A DNA stretch of 64,000 nt from Siderastrea siderea (Eukaryota > Cnidaria > Anthozoa > Scleractinia > Rhizangiidae), in contig OZ034971.1 of NCBI GenBank assembly GCA_964030785.1, positions 32,897,304 through 32,961,303 on the forward strand, given 5' to 3'. Below the pieces are notes generated by a model. That model searched no databases, was not told the DNA's origin, and saw only the letters and a program-made list of their open reading frames with translations. Positions 1 to 7,389 of this stretch are shown one piece after another. Numbering within the stretch: position 1 is the stretch's first letter; each line of letters begins with the position of its first letter. The position numbers and the translations under genes were made by a program.

Positions 1-241
1 AACCACCAACCTGTTTTCTGATATTGGTCTTGGCCAGTTTTATTTCCATTCCTTTATTCATATTGCGGTTCTTTTCCAACCTTTTAACAATAGTTGAAGG
101 AACAAGAAGAGTATCACTTCCTCTGAGGGCATCATTTTTCAACCTCAGTTTGATTGTTTCACGGTTGTGAAAAGCTTTACTAAGTTTCATTTTCTGAAAA
201 TCAGAAAGTGTGACATTTATTTCGTATAGTTCTGTAGACAT
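1..241 (-). CDS. Small capsid/core-type protein of element E1, partial (runs off the left edge)
   Basis: An open frame of about 80 codons begins at the ATG on the minus strand at 241 and leaves the window still open. The N-terminal half (MSTELYEINVTLS, then a Lys/Arg-rich stretch and SDTLLVP) is paralogous to the next gene at 276-716. The visible end has KQVGG, a Gly-Gly site of the kind that often precedes a cleavage point in adenovirus-like core proteins. I recall proteins of this type beside capsid genes in cnidarian virus-like elements. It is probably a virion core or membrane-active protein, but its function is not proven. The start codon lies in AATAAAATG, as in other genes of this element. 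Confidence 0.6.
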   Translation of the reverse strand, partial: MSTELYEINVTLSDFQKMKLSKAFHNRETIKLRLKNDALRGSDTLLVPSTIVKRLEKNRNMNKGMEIKLAKTNIRKQVGG

Positions 242-275
242 TTTATTTTATTGATGAAAATAAAATAAAATAAAT

Positions 276-716
276 TCACGATTTTTCCAATGACAGTTTT
301 TCTATATTCTGAGTGACAGAATCTTTTGTTAAGTCAGTTATTAATGAATAATCCAAAATTATTTCCATCCCTTTACACCCATTCTTTCGTTTACTTTCCA
401 ACCTTTCATCAACCGTTGGATGAAAAAGAAGACAATAATTTTCCGCCCTTTCATCAACCGTTGAATTTAGAAAAAGAGTACCATTTTCCAACCTTTCAAT
501 GAAAGTTGATTTATCAAGAATAGTATCACTTCCGTTGGGGGCATCATCTTTCATCCTTTTCAATGACTTTGAAGGAACAAGAAGAGTATCACTTCCTCTG
601 AGGGCGTCATCTTTCAACCTCAGTAAGATTTTTTCACGGTTGAGAAAAGCTTTACAAATTTTTTCTTTCTGATACTTTGAAAGTGTGACATTTATTTCAT
701 GTAGTTCTGTTTCCAT
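276..716 (-). CDS. Diverged paralogue of the preceding small capsid/core protein
   Basis: This 146-residue protein starts METELHEINVTLS and shares its first 50 or so residues, including ALRGSDTLLVP, with the partial gene at 1-241. Inside it, the SDT(I/L)L motif appears twice and a TVDER(A/L)E motif appears twice, so short internal duplications have built up its middle. Unlike its neighbour it has no Gly-Gly site and ends in an acidic-hydrophobic tail. It therefore looks like a tandem duplicate that has lost the C-terminal part of the original, perhaps with a new role or decaying. It is transcribed in the same direction as the capsid genes upstream. No function is assigned. Confidence 0.5.
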   Translation of the reverse strand: METELHEINVTLSKYQKEKICKAFLNREKILLRLKDDALRGSDTLLVPSKSLKRMKDDAPNGSDTILDKSTFIERLENGTLFLNSTVDERAENYCLLFHPTVDERLESKRKNGCKGMEIILDYSLITDLTKDSVTQNIEKLSLEKS

Positions 717-744
717 TTATTTTATTTCAACGAAATAAAATAAA
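716..744. promoter_or_regulatory. AT-rich hairpin overlapping a start codon
   Basis: A perfect inverted repeat (13-bp arms, 3-base loop) sits directly on the start codon of the minus-strand gene ending at 276 and just after the stop of the capsid gene at 762. A related AT-rich foldback lies in 242-275 before the other paralogue, followed by the same sequence AAATTCACGATTTTTC. The unit may combine the poly(A) signal of the upstream gene (AATAAA) with a start-site element of the downstream gene. That role is inferred. Confidence 0.45.
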
Positions 745-761
745 TTCACGATTTTTCAAAA

Positions 762-2051
762 TCAAACCATCATAAGTTCATTTCCAACCTTGTCGACAAT
801 AACCTCATTTTCGTAAAATACAATGGCATGAGCTCTCACATTGGCTGTTGGTGCTGCATTCAATCTGTAGTTTAAAATCAGTTGTTTTGGATCTCTAGTA
901 ATAGCCTCTTTTTGGTAGGTAAGATCAAAATAAACGAGACCGTAAATAGATGTGAAATTATGTATATTCAACTGCGTTCCTGTGTTCACATCATTCTTTC
1001 GAAAAGCATAAGACATTAGATCGTTGAAGATTCTCACTTTTGAATCGGAATCATACCCTAATTCAGGATAAAAAGTACTTTTTCCATACTCCAAACGACA
1101 TGATGCAAGAGAGCTATTGTTATCAGCTGCATTCAGCTTGAAAGTATTAAAAATGTAAGGAGTTCTCTCAGATTCCTCATTGTTTGGGCCATCAGTTCTC
1201 TGTAGATAAATGAATACATGTTTAACATTGTCAATGGCTGGGGTTATTTGAAACATGTTTTGAAGTGCTCTTGTATTCGCACTCTCCATATACATATCTT
1301 TCATGTATGTCCATTTGGTTGGTTTTAGAAAATCTTTCACAAATTCACCGTATGCACTATCTTTAGGAGTTAATCTTGGAAGCCAAAGATAAAATCGAGT
1401 GACAACAACCCGCCCATCATCAGCAGCGGCTGCTTTGTGAATCAATTCATCATCATCATTCAAAACCATTTCGAATGTGATCTGCATGGGAGGAAGCATT
1501 TTGTCTTCCAATTCCTCAAAGAAACTGTATCTGTTCAAAGGAATGATCTCATTTATGCTTTTGGCTCCACCACCACCATTGTTCTGGTTTGCTTGAGTTA
1601 AAATTCGCCTTGCTTCAAAACCTGAATTTGTATTTGCTGTTGAATCTTCTGTGTCAAGATACCAAAAACCAGTTTTAGCAACCGACCTGCTGAAATCATC
1701 ACTATACTCCAACAAATTTTTAACATTTGTAATTCTATGAATGTTGTCACTATCATACACTGCTTTACCAGCGGATTTGATAACCATGTGTTTGATGAGA
1801 GAATGTGATCCATTAATAATCGAAATTCGGTCAGCAGCTGCAAAACCGGATCCATCGGCTTTCTTTTGAAGCTCTTTGACTACCTCGAAATATCCGTTGA
1901 AATAATCGAAAAAAGCGGATCTGTCGGTTATTGCGAATTTATATCCTCTTTTTAGCTGAGTATCGTTGTTTCCAGGTTTTTCAATGATATTTTCAGGGGA
2001 GAATCTTACCATTTCATATCTCTGCAGTTTATCACTTGTTCTGAAAGTCAT
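762..2051 (-). CDS. Double jelly-roll type major capsid protein (hexon-like) of element E1
   Basis: The 429-residue product has the composition and conserved blocks I associate with a family of hexon-like proteins repeated in Hydra, coral and insect genomes: PLNRYSFFEELEDKMLPPMQ near residue 170, then DDDELIHK, WLPRL and a C-terminal FYENE block. The length fits a two-domain jelly-roll capsid protein. It has no signal peptide or membrane segment. It is flanked by the small core proteins downstream and by a 126-residue basic protein and a penton-like protein upstream, all on the minus strand with gaps of under 10 bp, so the block looks like one late virion gene cluster. The assignment rests on remembered family resemblance plus context; a structural comparison would settle it. 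Confidence 0.75.
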   Translation of the reverse strand: MTFRTSDKLQRYEMVRFSPENIIEKPGNNDTQLKRGYKFAITDRSAFFDYFNGYFEVVKELQKKADGSGFAAADRISIINGSHSLIKHMVIKSAGKAVYDSDNIHRITNVKNLLEYSDDFSRSVAKTGFWYLDTEDSTANTNSGFEARRILTQANQNNGGGGAKSINEIIPLNRYSFFEELEDKMLPPMQITFEMVLNDDDELIHKAAAADDGRVVVTRFYLWLPRLTPKDSAYGEFVKDFLKPTKWTYMKDMYMESANTRALQNMFQITPAIDNVKHVFIYLQRTDGPNNEESERTPYIFNTFKLNAADNNSSLASCRLEYGKSTFYPELGYDSDSKVRIFNDLMSYAFRKNDVNTGTQLNIHNFTSIYGLVYFDLTYQKEAITRDPKQLILNYRLNAAPTANVRAHAIVFYENEVIVDKVGNELMMV

Positions 2052-2058
2052 CTTTTAT

Positions 2059-2439
2059 TTATATGTTTGAAATTTTTTTTGTTTTTTTTTGTTTTTTATA
2101 CCCACTTCCAGAAATCAATCTATTCAATATCACGTTATAATCTTCTTCTTTTTCTTTTTTTGTTGCTTTTGGAATTTGTTTTCCCAAAGACTGAAGGTCT
2201 TTAATGAAAAGATGACCTGATTTTTCAGCAACTTTTTCAACAACTTTTTTACCAATTTTATCACCAGCACTTTCTATTCCCGATTTCAAAGCTTTTTTAG
2301 CAACAGGTTTTAAAACTTTATCCACAATCATTTTCATTGGTTTGAAAATATTATCCACGATTAAACCTGATCCTTTATGTTTGTAAACAAATCTTCCAAG
2401 GCTTGGATGAAAAATTCTTTTGTAATTGTACGTCAGCAT
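2059..2439 (-). CDS. Small basic capsid/core protein with GSG sites
   Basis: This 126-residue Lys-rich protein has an N-terminal block ending KHKGSG at residues 21-25, then a helical, amphipathic middle with repeated K-K-V-x-E-K patterns, then ISGSGYKK and a basic tail. GSG sites of this sort are plausible maturation points for an adenain-like protease, although no protease gene is visible in the part of E1 within this window. The protein lies 7 bp from the capsid and penton-like genes, which supports a structural role such as a membrane-lytic or DNA-condensing internal protein. The function is inferred from context only. Confidence 0.5.
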   Translation of the reverse strand: MLTYNYKRIFHPSLGRFVYKHKGSGLIVDNIFKPMKMIVDKVLKPVAKKALKSGIESAGDKIGKKVVEKVAEKSGHLFIKDLQSLGKQIPKATKKEKEEDYNVILNRLISGSGYKKQKKTKKISNI

Positions 2440-2446
2440 TTTATAA

Positions 2447-3217
2447 TTATCTTTTATTTTTTTTTTCTCTCAAAATCAGAGAAAATGATGTATCTGCGTC
2501 ATTCAAATCTATTATTCGTCGTTTACCATCAGTAATGTATACCCGCAGGGTGTTTATGATATTCTTATTCACTGGATAATATTGAACTCTTAAAGGCTCT
2601 TTAGTAAAAGCATAAGATGGTTGTAAATCATTTGTGCTGAAAGTATAGATAATATCTGTCTCATTCTCATCAACGAGACTTTCTGAAATAAGATCACAAT
2701 GTATATTCAAAATCTCTGTATCTTGACTGAGATTTGGTGTGTAGTCACCAACATTTTCAGAACTGGTTAAAATTCGTTTGTTGAATCCAATCAGATCGCC
2801 AAAATTTGATGTTGTCAGGTCCAGTTGATAGTTTGTTGCCAGATTTACTGTTGTTTTGAAAGTTGTGCTGTTGAATTGCAATGTAATTGGATATGTGGTT
2901 GAGATTGAAGTTTTTATTTTTGTCTGTTGCTTGATAAAATCATTGAAACTGATATAATTCCATGTGCCCGGTGGGAAGATTATATCTTTCCAAGTTTTTC
3001 CACCATCTGAAGAGTATTTTATTTTTTGGTTGTTCAACTCTGATTTGATATTAAACCATGTGAAAGACATGGATATAATTCGACCTAAACCAAGTTCATA
3101 TTGTCTGTTTAGATCAAGTATTATTGGTTGATTATATCTGATTGTGAAATCGCTCGGTTTGTTTTTTGTTTGTTTCTTCTTAACGTTGTGAGAAGATAAA
3201 ACTAATGTAGTATTCAT
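2447..3217 (-). CDS. Penton-like (single jelly-roll) minor capsid protein of element E1
   Basis: The product has 256 residues and is rich in beta-forming residues throughout. It contains YELGLGRIISMSFTWFNI near residue 40, a DGGKTWKDI block, a NYQLDLTTS block and a C-terminal (I/L)RVYITD...IDLND block. I recall this pattern in proteins that accompany the same type of major capsid protein in Hydra and other invertebrates, where they are candidate penton proteins. It sits between the core protein and the pVI-like protein in the minus-strand virion cluster. The penton role is inferred from length, beta richness and position. Confidence 0.6.
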   Translation of the reverse strand: MNTTLVLSSHNVKKKQTKNKPSDFTIRYNQPIILDLNRQYELGLGRIISMSFTWFNIKSELNNQKIKYSSDGGKTWKDIIFPPGTWNYISFNDFIKQQTKIKTSISTTYPITLQFNSTTFKTTVNLATNYQLDLTTSNFGDLIGFNKRILTSSENVGDYTPNLSQDTEILNIHCDLISESLVDENETDIIYTFSTNDLQPSYAFTKEPLRVQYYPVNKNIINTLRVYITDGKRRIIDLNDADTSFSLILREKKNKR

Positions 3218-3222
3218 TTATT

Positions 3223-4209
3223 TTAAATGAAAAAGTTTTTATAAATTTTATTGTATTTATCTTTGCTAATTATGTAATTTCTCAACAAAATATCGAGAAT
3301 GGCAACACCTGTGTTTCTGAGTTCAATACTATTGTTTCCGGCATCAATCGATCCAACTATCAATCCCAATTTTTTAATGGCTTCTTCGGGATTGATGAAA
3401 ACTGCGATGGCTTTTCCACCTCGTTTTGTTTTCTTTCCTTTGAGACCGGAACCTTTGAAACTCTTCAACTTATTTTTGTTGAAATTGATATAATCGTTGA
3501 GAACTTTTCGAGAGTCGTCAATAACCTTTCTTCTGAACTGTGCTTCAGATTGGGTTATCAAACCTTTATTCAACTGCTTTGTAATATGTGTTTTGTAACC
3601 TGGGAGTTGTTGTCTTTTCTTAGCTGCATTTTCTATTTTCTTTGATAAGAAAGAATGTCTTGTTTTTTCTGTCATATCTTCTCTTTTGAGTTGTGCTTCA
3701 ATATCATCATAGTTGGTCAATCCAAGTTCATCTAAAGTCTCATTTATTCTATCTTCTTCAAAAATCTCATAATCTGGAACTTCATCTTCTTCATATTCTG
3801 GGGGGTCTTCAAGTTGCTGCATATACTCAGGATTGACATATATTTTCTTTTTTCCTGTTTCCAAATCTTTGAGAACATCATCATAGGAGGGCGGTTTTGG
3901 AACAAGCTGTTTAGTATTTTCTGGTTCATGAAACAAATCTTCAAGATTGTAATCTGGTATTTCTTCATCATCTATATTGATACCATAATCTGGAACCTCT
4001 ACTTTTTTCCTTTGCAAACGTCTTTTAAAAGGTTGAGGTTGCGTCAACTCCTTCAAACCGGATGTTATCGGTTTGAAAAGCTTCTCTGCTTCAACATCAC
4101 TAATTTTATCGGTTATTTTCTTTTGTTTTAGCGTTTCCCTGATAGTATTAACATCTCGACCTATTTTCGATCTTTTTTCAGCCATTTCTTTCCACTTGAG
4201 GAGACTCAT
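3223..4209 (-). CDS. pVI-like internal capsid protein with two PPxY motifs
   Basis: This 328-residue protein starts MSLLKWKEMAEKRSK. It has a basic helical N-terminus (1-70), an acidic Pro/Tyr-rich middle (70-165) and a basic C-terminal half. The middle carries PPSY (106-109) and PPEY (136-139), both PPxY motifs, and three copies of (V/I)PDY. Near residues 252-265 it has KGSG and KRGG, possible maturation sites, followed by a conserved-looking hydrophobic C-terminus. In adenoviruses, the internal protein VI uses a PPxY motif to recruit Nedd4-type ubiquitin ligases during entry and trafficking, so the same role is possible here. It is the first gene of the minus-strand cluster next to the divergent control region. 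I do not recognise a full-length family domain. Confidence 0.6.
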   Translation of the reverse strand: MSLLKWKEMAEKRSKIGRDVNTIRETLKQKKITDKISDVEAEKLFKPITSGLKELTQPQPFKRRLQRKKVEVPDYGINIDDEEIPDYNLEDLFHEPENTKQLVPKPPSYDDVLKDLETGKKKIYVNPEYMQQLEDPPEYEEDEVPDYEIFEEDRINETLDELGLTNYDDIEAQLKREDMTEKTRHSFLSKKIENAAKKRQQLPGYKTHITKQLNKGLITQSEAQFRRKVIDDSRKVLNDYINFNKNKLKSFKGSGLKGKKTKRGGKAIAVFINPEEAIKKLGLIVGSIDAGNNSIELRNTGVAILDILLRNYIISKDKYNKIYKNFFI

Positions 4210-4218
4210 TTTATTTCA

Positions 4219-4246
4219 TTGAAACAAAAAATATTTTTTGTTTCAA
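4219..4246. repeat. 28-bp perfect palindrome
   Basis: The sequence reads TTGAAACAAAAAAT followed directly by its exact reverse complement. It ends 10 bp from the minus-strand start codon. Confidence 0.85.
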
Positions 4247-4264
4247 TTGAATATAAAAAAGCTC

Positions 4265-4336
4265 GCATGGCGTGTCGCATGGCGTGTCGCATGGCGTGTC
4301 GCATGGCGTGTCGCATGGCGTGTCGCATGGTGTGTC
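4265..4336. repeat. Six tandem 12-bp iterons (GCATGGCGTGTC)
   Basis: Five exact copies are followed by one copy with a single change (GCATGGTGTGTC). They are GC-rich in an otherwise AT-rich element, which makes them stand out as protein-binding iterons or as a recently expanded minisatellite. Confidence 0.9.
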
Positions 4337-4377
4337 GCATAAAATTATTCAGAAAAATTCTGTTGTGAATTAATAAA

Positions 4378-5022
4378 ATGGAAATACCAAACTATGATGT
4401 GAAAGGTGATAAAGACAGTAATTTCACCCAATTATATCCTTTTATGCCAGATAGATGCTTCAGAATGTTAATCTGCGCTCCGAGTGGGAGTGGTAAAACC
4501 AATCTTTTGCTCCACATGATAAAAAAACCCCTATTATTTTTTGATAAGATTTATCTATATGCTAAAAACTTACAGCAAAACAAGTATCAATATTTGTTGA
4601 AAAAATTCGAACCTCTTTCGAAAAAATATGGTTATAATATAATTGAAGATAGCAATGGTGAGATAATTCCTTTACATGAAATGGATGATGGAAACCAAAA
4701 GTTAATCATTTTTGATGATTACTTGAACACTGGAGCGAAAAATGATCGAGAAATACGAAACTATTTCACAAACTCTCGAAATAAAAATTGCAGCTGTATC
4801 TATCTGTCTCAGTCTTTTTACAATACAGACAAAACCATCAGATTAAACTGTTCCCATCACTGCATTTTCGATTTTCCAAGCAAGAATGAACAGAGTAGAA
4901 TATGTCAAGAATTGAACATTGATAAAGATGACTACCTCTCAGCGACAAATGAACCGTACACTTTTCTGTATGTTGATAAGCCACGAAAATTCAACGCAAA
5001 AAATTTCACTAAAATAATTTGA
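4378..5022 (+). CDS. A32/FtsK-HerA-type genome packaging ATPase of element E1
   Basis: The 214-residue product has a Walker A loop APSGSGKTN near residue 38 and a Walker B strand LIIFDDYLN near residue 114, followed by NSRNKNCSCIYLSQSF, a position typical of the sensor segment in this family. The length matches the compact packaging ATPases of Polintons and virophages. These enzymes use ATP hydrolysis to move viral DNA into the preformed capsid. It is the first gene of the plus-strand unit, 11 bp before the fibre gene. It is only distantly similar to the packaging ATPase of E2 at 44731, consistent with two separate lineages. Confidence 0.85.
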   Translation: MEIPNYDVKGDKDSNFTQLYPFMPDRCFRMLICAPSGSGKTNLLLHMIKKPLLFFDKIYLYAKNLQQNKYQYLLKKFEPLSKKYGYNIIEDSNGEIIPLHEMDDGNQKLIIFDDYLNTGAKNDREIRNYFTNSRNKNCSCIYLSQSFYNTDKTIRLNCSHHCIFDFPSKNEQSRICQELNIDKDDYLSATNEPYTFLYVDKPRKFNAKNFTKII

Positions 5023-5033
5023 ATATTTAATAA

Positions 5034-6722
5034 ATGAGTTTTTACAACGGAGTATTGAATTTTAATCATTTTATGAATTTGGGAGGTCTCAGAGGTTTAC
5101 CTGGTATTGGATTTAAATTAGATGCTAATAATGATTATGATATGCAGAATAAAAAATTAGTGAATGTAAAACAAGGAGCCAATAATAATGATGTGGTTAT
5201 AAAAAGTCAGTTAGATAGTGAAATAGCTAAGATTCCAAGTGCGGATACAACTCAGTTTGTGAAAAAGACAGGAGCAACTATGAATGGAGACTTAATTTTA
5301 CAACCACAGCCATACCCAATTCATGGAAACACGAATAAAGCCATTTCTTATAACACAGCTCGGAATATATTCTTGAGTAAAAAAGAAGGTGGGTCAATGC
5401 TTCAATCTTTGGATATGAATAACCATTTTGTGACAAATATCAAAGACCCAGTTAATTCAGACCATGCAGTAAATAAAAAATATGTTGATAATCAGCTTGC
5501 GAAAAAATTAGATAAGGACACTACTATTGATATGAAAGATAATACGATCACCAATGTCAAATTTCCAGTAAACCAAAAAGACGTTGCTACTGTGGAATAT
5601 ATCACTCAGAGAATCACTAACTCGCAGAAAAATTATCTCAAACTTGATGGCACAACAAGTATGTCGGGAGACTTGAATTTAAATAACAATAAAATTATTA
5701 ACTTACAAACCGATTCAAAAAATTCGAAATCCGCAGTTAATGTTGAGTTAATGGAAAATGAAATAACAGATTTGAGAAATCTTGTCACTCAAAAAATTCA
5801 TGAATCTCAGATTATTAATTCAGGACAAAAAAAAGACGCCTTCAGATATTTAATGGAAAACGACGACGAATCTTCAAGTGAATTAAATATTCAGGTTTTG
5901 GGTATTGTTGATTTTCCCAATTCTCCACATCAAATTAATAAAAAAGCTTACCAACTCAAACTCCTGTTTCAAAAAAGCTCACCAAACCAGTACCAATCAC
6001 GCCTCGGTTTTAACCTTTATAAACTTCCAGTCGGTTACTATACTTTGGTAGTTGAATGGTTTCCGCCGGAAATGAGTGAGTTGAGTGTGACAGTGCAAGG
6101 CACTACGATTTCAATTTCTAATTATGCAACAAAAACATTCGAAAACTATACCAAAACAGTTATCAATTTTCATCGATGGGGTAGCTCACCTCCACAATTT
6201 ATTTATCTCAATCTACACGGTACCGTTACTTTTCCATCACTTTTAACAATTGGACATCTAATTGTTTATGGTGTAAAAGAAACAATTTCAAACGTTGACC
6301 CAAGTGTCTATGACACCGCTTTTGTAATTGAGAATGGCAAAATGGTGATGGAAACAGATTTATCTTTAAACGGACATCGTTTGCGTGGTTCCGTTCGTTA
6401 CATAAATGGGATTTTGAATACAAAAAATGGGAACACATTTTTATTGAATGGTTGTGATAAAATAATTATTCCAAATCATAGCCACATATTAACTATAAAA
6501 GTGCTCTATTTCAACCTCAAAAGTCAATATACGCCTATTTCTTTAAAAGTAAAACACAGTTTCCATTTGACTCAATCAAACACTTACACTTCAACCCAAG
6601 CAACTCAATTACAGACAATAAATTGTAATTTAGTACTGACGTTTGGTTTTATTGGTGTGGAACTGGCTTCGGTTTTAAAAGATGAGGAACTGTTACTGTT
6701 GATTGAATATAGAGTGCCATAA
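5034..6722 (+). CDS. Fibre protein with phage-tail-fibre-like shaft repeats
   Basis: The 562-residue product has an N-terminal segment (1-35) with hydrophobic and Gly-rich residues, then a shaft of repeats (about 36-245). Each repeat follows the plan KLDG.TMSGDLNLNNNKI.NL followed by a KSAVN(V/K)(K)YV-type turn, as in trimeric tail fibres of bacteriophages (MNGDLIL near 85, MSGDLNL near 210, DHAVNKKYVDN near 145). The C-terminal half (270-562) is beta-rich with no recognised domain and could be the receptor-binding knob. It ends the plus-strand unit, downstream of the packaging ATPase. It probably projects from the capsid vertices and binds the host cell; that is inferred from architecture. 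Confidence 0.65.
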   Translation: MSFYNGVLNFNHFMNLGGLRGLPGIGFKLDANNDYDMQNKKLVNVKQGANNNDVVIKSQLDSEIAKIPSADTTQFVKKTGATMNGDLILQPQPYPIHGNTNKAISYNTARNIFLSKKEGGSMLQSLDMNNHFVTNIKDPVNSDHAVNKKYVDNQLAKKLDKDTTIDMKDNTITNVKFPVNQKDVATVEYITQRITNSQKNYLKLDGTTSMSGDLNLNNNKIINLQTDSKNSKSAVNVELMENEITDLRNLVTQKIHESQIINSGQKKDAFRYLMENDDESSSELNIQVLGIVDFPNSPHQINKKAYQLKLLFQKSSPNQYQSRLGFNLYKLPVGYYTLVVEWFPPEMSELSVTVQGTTISISNYATKTFENYTKTVINFHRWGSSPPQFIYLNLHGTVTFPSLLTIGHLIVYGVKETISNVDPSVYDTAFVIENGKMVMETDLSLNGHRLRGSVRYINGILNTKNGNTFLLNGCDKIIIPNHSHILTIKVLYFNLKSQYTPISLKVKHSFHLTQSNTYTSTQATQLQTINCNLVLTFGFIGVELASVLKDEELLLLIEYRVP

Positions 6723-6861
6723 ACATTTTTTTCATTTATTATATAGAACAAGTCTACTTTTCTAAGAAATAACAAACTTCACTGACAAACTTTACCGATA
6801 AACTTTACTGGCAAACTTTACTTCAAATACAAGTTCATCTAATATTATACATAACAATCTG

Positions 6862-6977
6862 ATGACTCATTTCCTCGGGAAAGTCCCTGTGGTTTTCAAG
6901 ACAAAAAGAACTGTCTAACGCGTTAGAAAAACAATTGAAAAACTTAATGACTCATTTCCTTGGGAAAGTCCCTGTGG
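6862..6977. repeat. Two direct copies of a 31-bp sequence
   Basis: The sequence ATGACTCATTTCCTCGGGAA and its following 11 bases at 6862-6892 recur at 6947-6977 with one change. They lie just after the fibre gene, together with three short copies of AAACTTTAC at 6787-6825. Nothing else is seen in 6723-7114. Confidence 0.8.
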
Positions 6978-7114
6978 ACTAATCAAAAGTGAAAAACATC
7001 GAATTGGCAGCTATGTGGTGAATAAAACATCACTCAGCTGTTTCGACGACAAAAGATATATTCATAAAAATGGTGTGACAAGTTATGCTTACGGTCATAA
7101 TAAAATTTAACTGG

Positions 7115-7386
7115 AGATTTGAAAATGCGTTCGTATTCTCGGGCGAAGATTTTAGGAAAATTTGATAACTGAAAAATCTTCAGTTAAATTTAACTGAAGA
7201 TTTGAAAATGCGTTCGTATTCTCGGGCGAAGATTTTAGGAAAATTGAAAATGCGTTCGTATTCTCGGGCGAAGATTTTAGGAAAATTTGATAACTGAAAA
7301 ATCTTCAGTTAAATTTAACTGAAGATTTGAAAATGCGTTCGTATTCTCGGGCGAAGATTTTAGGAAAATTGAAAATGCGTTCGTAG
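7115..7386. repeat. Nested tandem repeat with 30-bp palindromes near the right end of E1
   Basis: A unit of about 125 bp occurs twice with a partial third copy. Each full unit contains two copies of GAAAATGCGTTCGTATTCTC with what follows, and one 30-bp perfect palindrome (7174-7203 and 7299-7328). The repeat block stops abruptly at GCGTTCGTAG and is followed by ordinary AT-rich host-like DNA. It is the best candidate for the right terminal region of E1, although its left partner is outside the window. Confidence 0.7.
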
Positions 7387-7389
7387 CCC

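Larger units (their letters stand above)
4210..4377. promoter_or_regulatory. Divergent control region of element E1
   Basis: The 168 bp between the minus-strand capsid cluster and the plus-strand ATPase gene hold a 28-bp perfect palindrome at 4219-4246 and six 12-bp direct repeats at 4265-4336. The plus-strand start lies in TTAATAAAATGG and the minus-strand start in GAAATAAAATGAG. The layout suggests a shared promoter for both transcription units and possibly a replication or packaging site. Confidence 0.5.

Noticed and set aside
1598..1855. Minus-strand frame within the E1 capsid gene
   Set aside because: Shadow frame inside a conserved capsid protein.
6723..7114. A further E1 gene after the fibre gene
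   Set aside because: No frame of useful length; only direct repeats are present.
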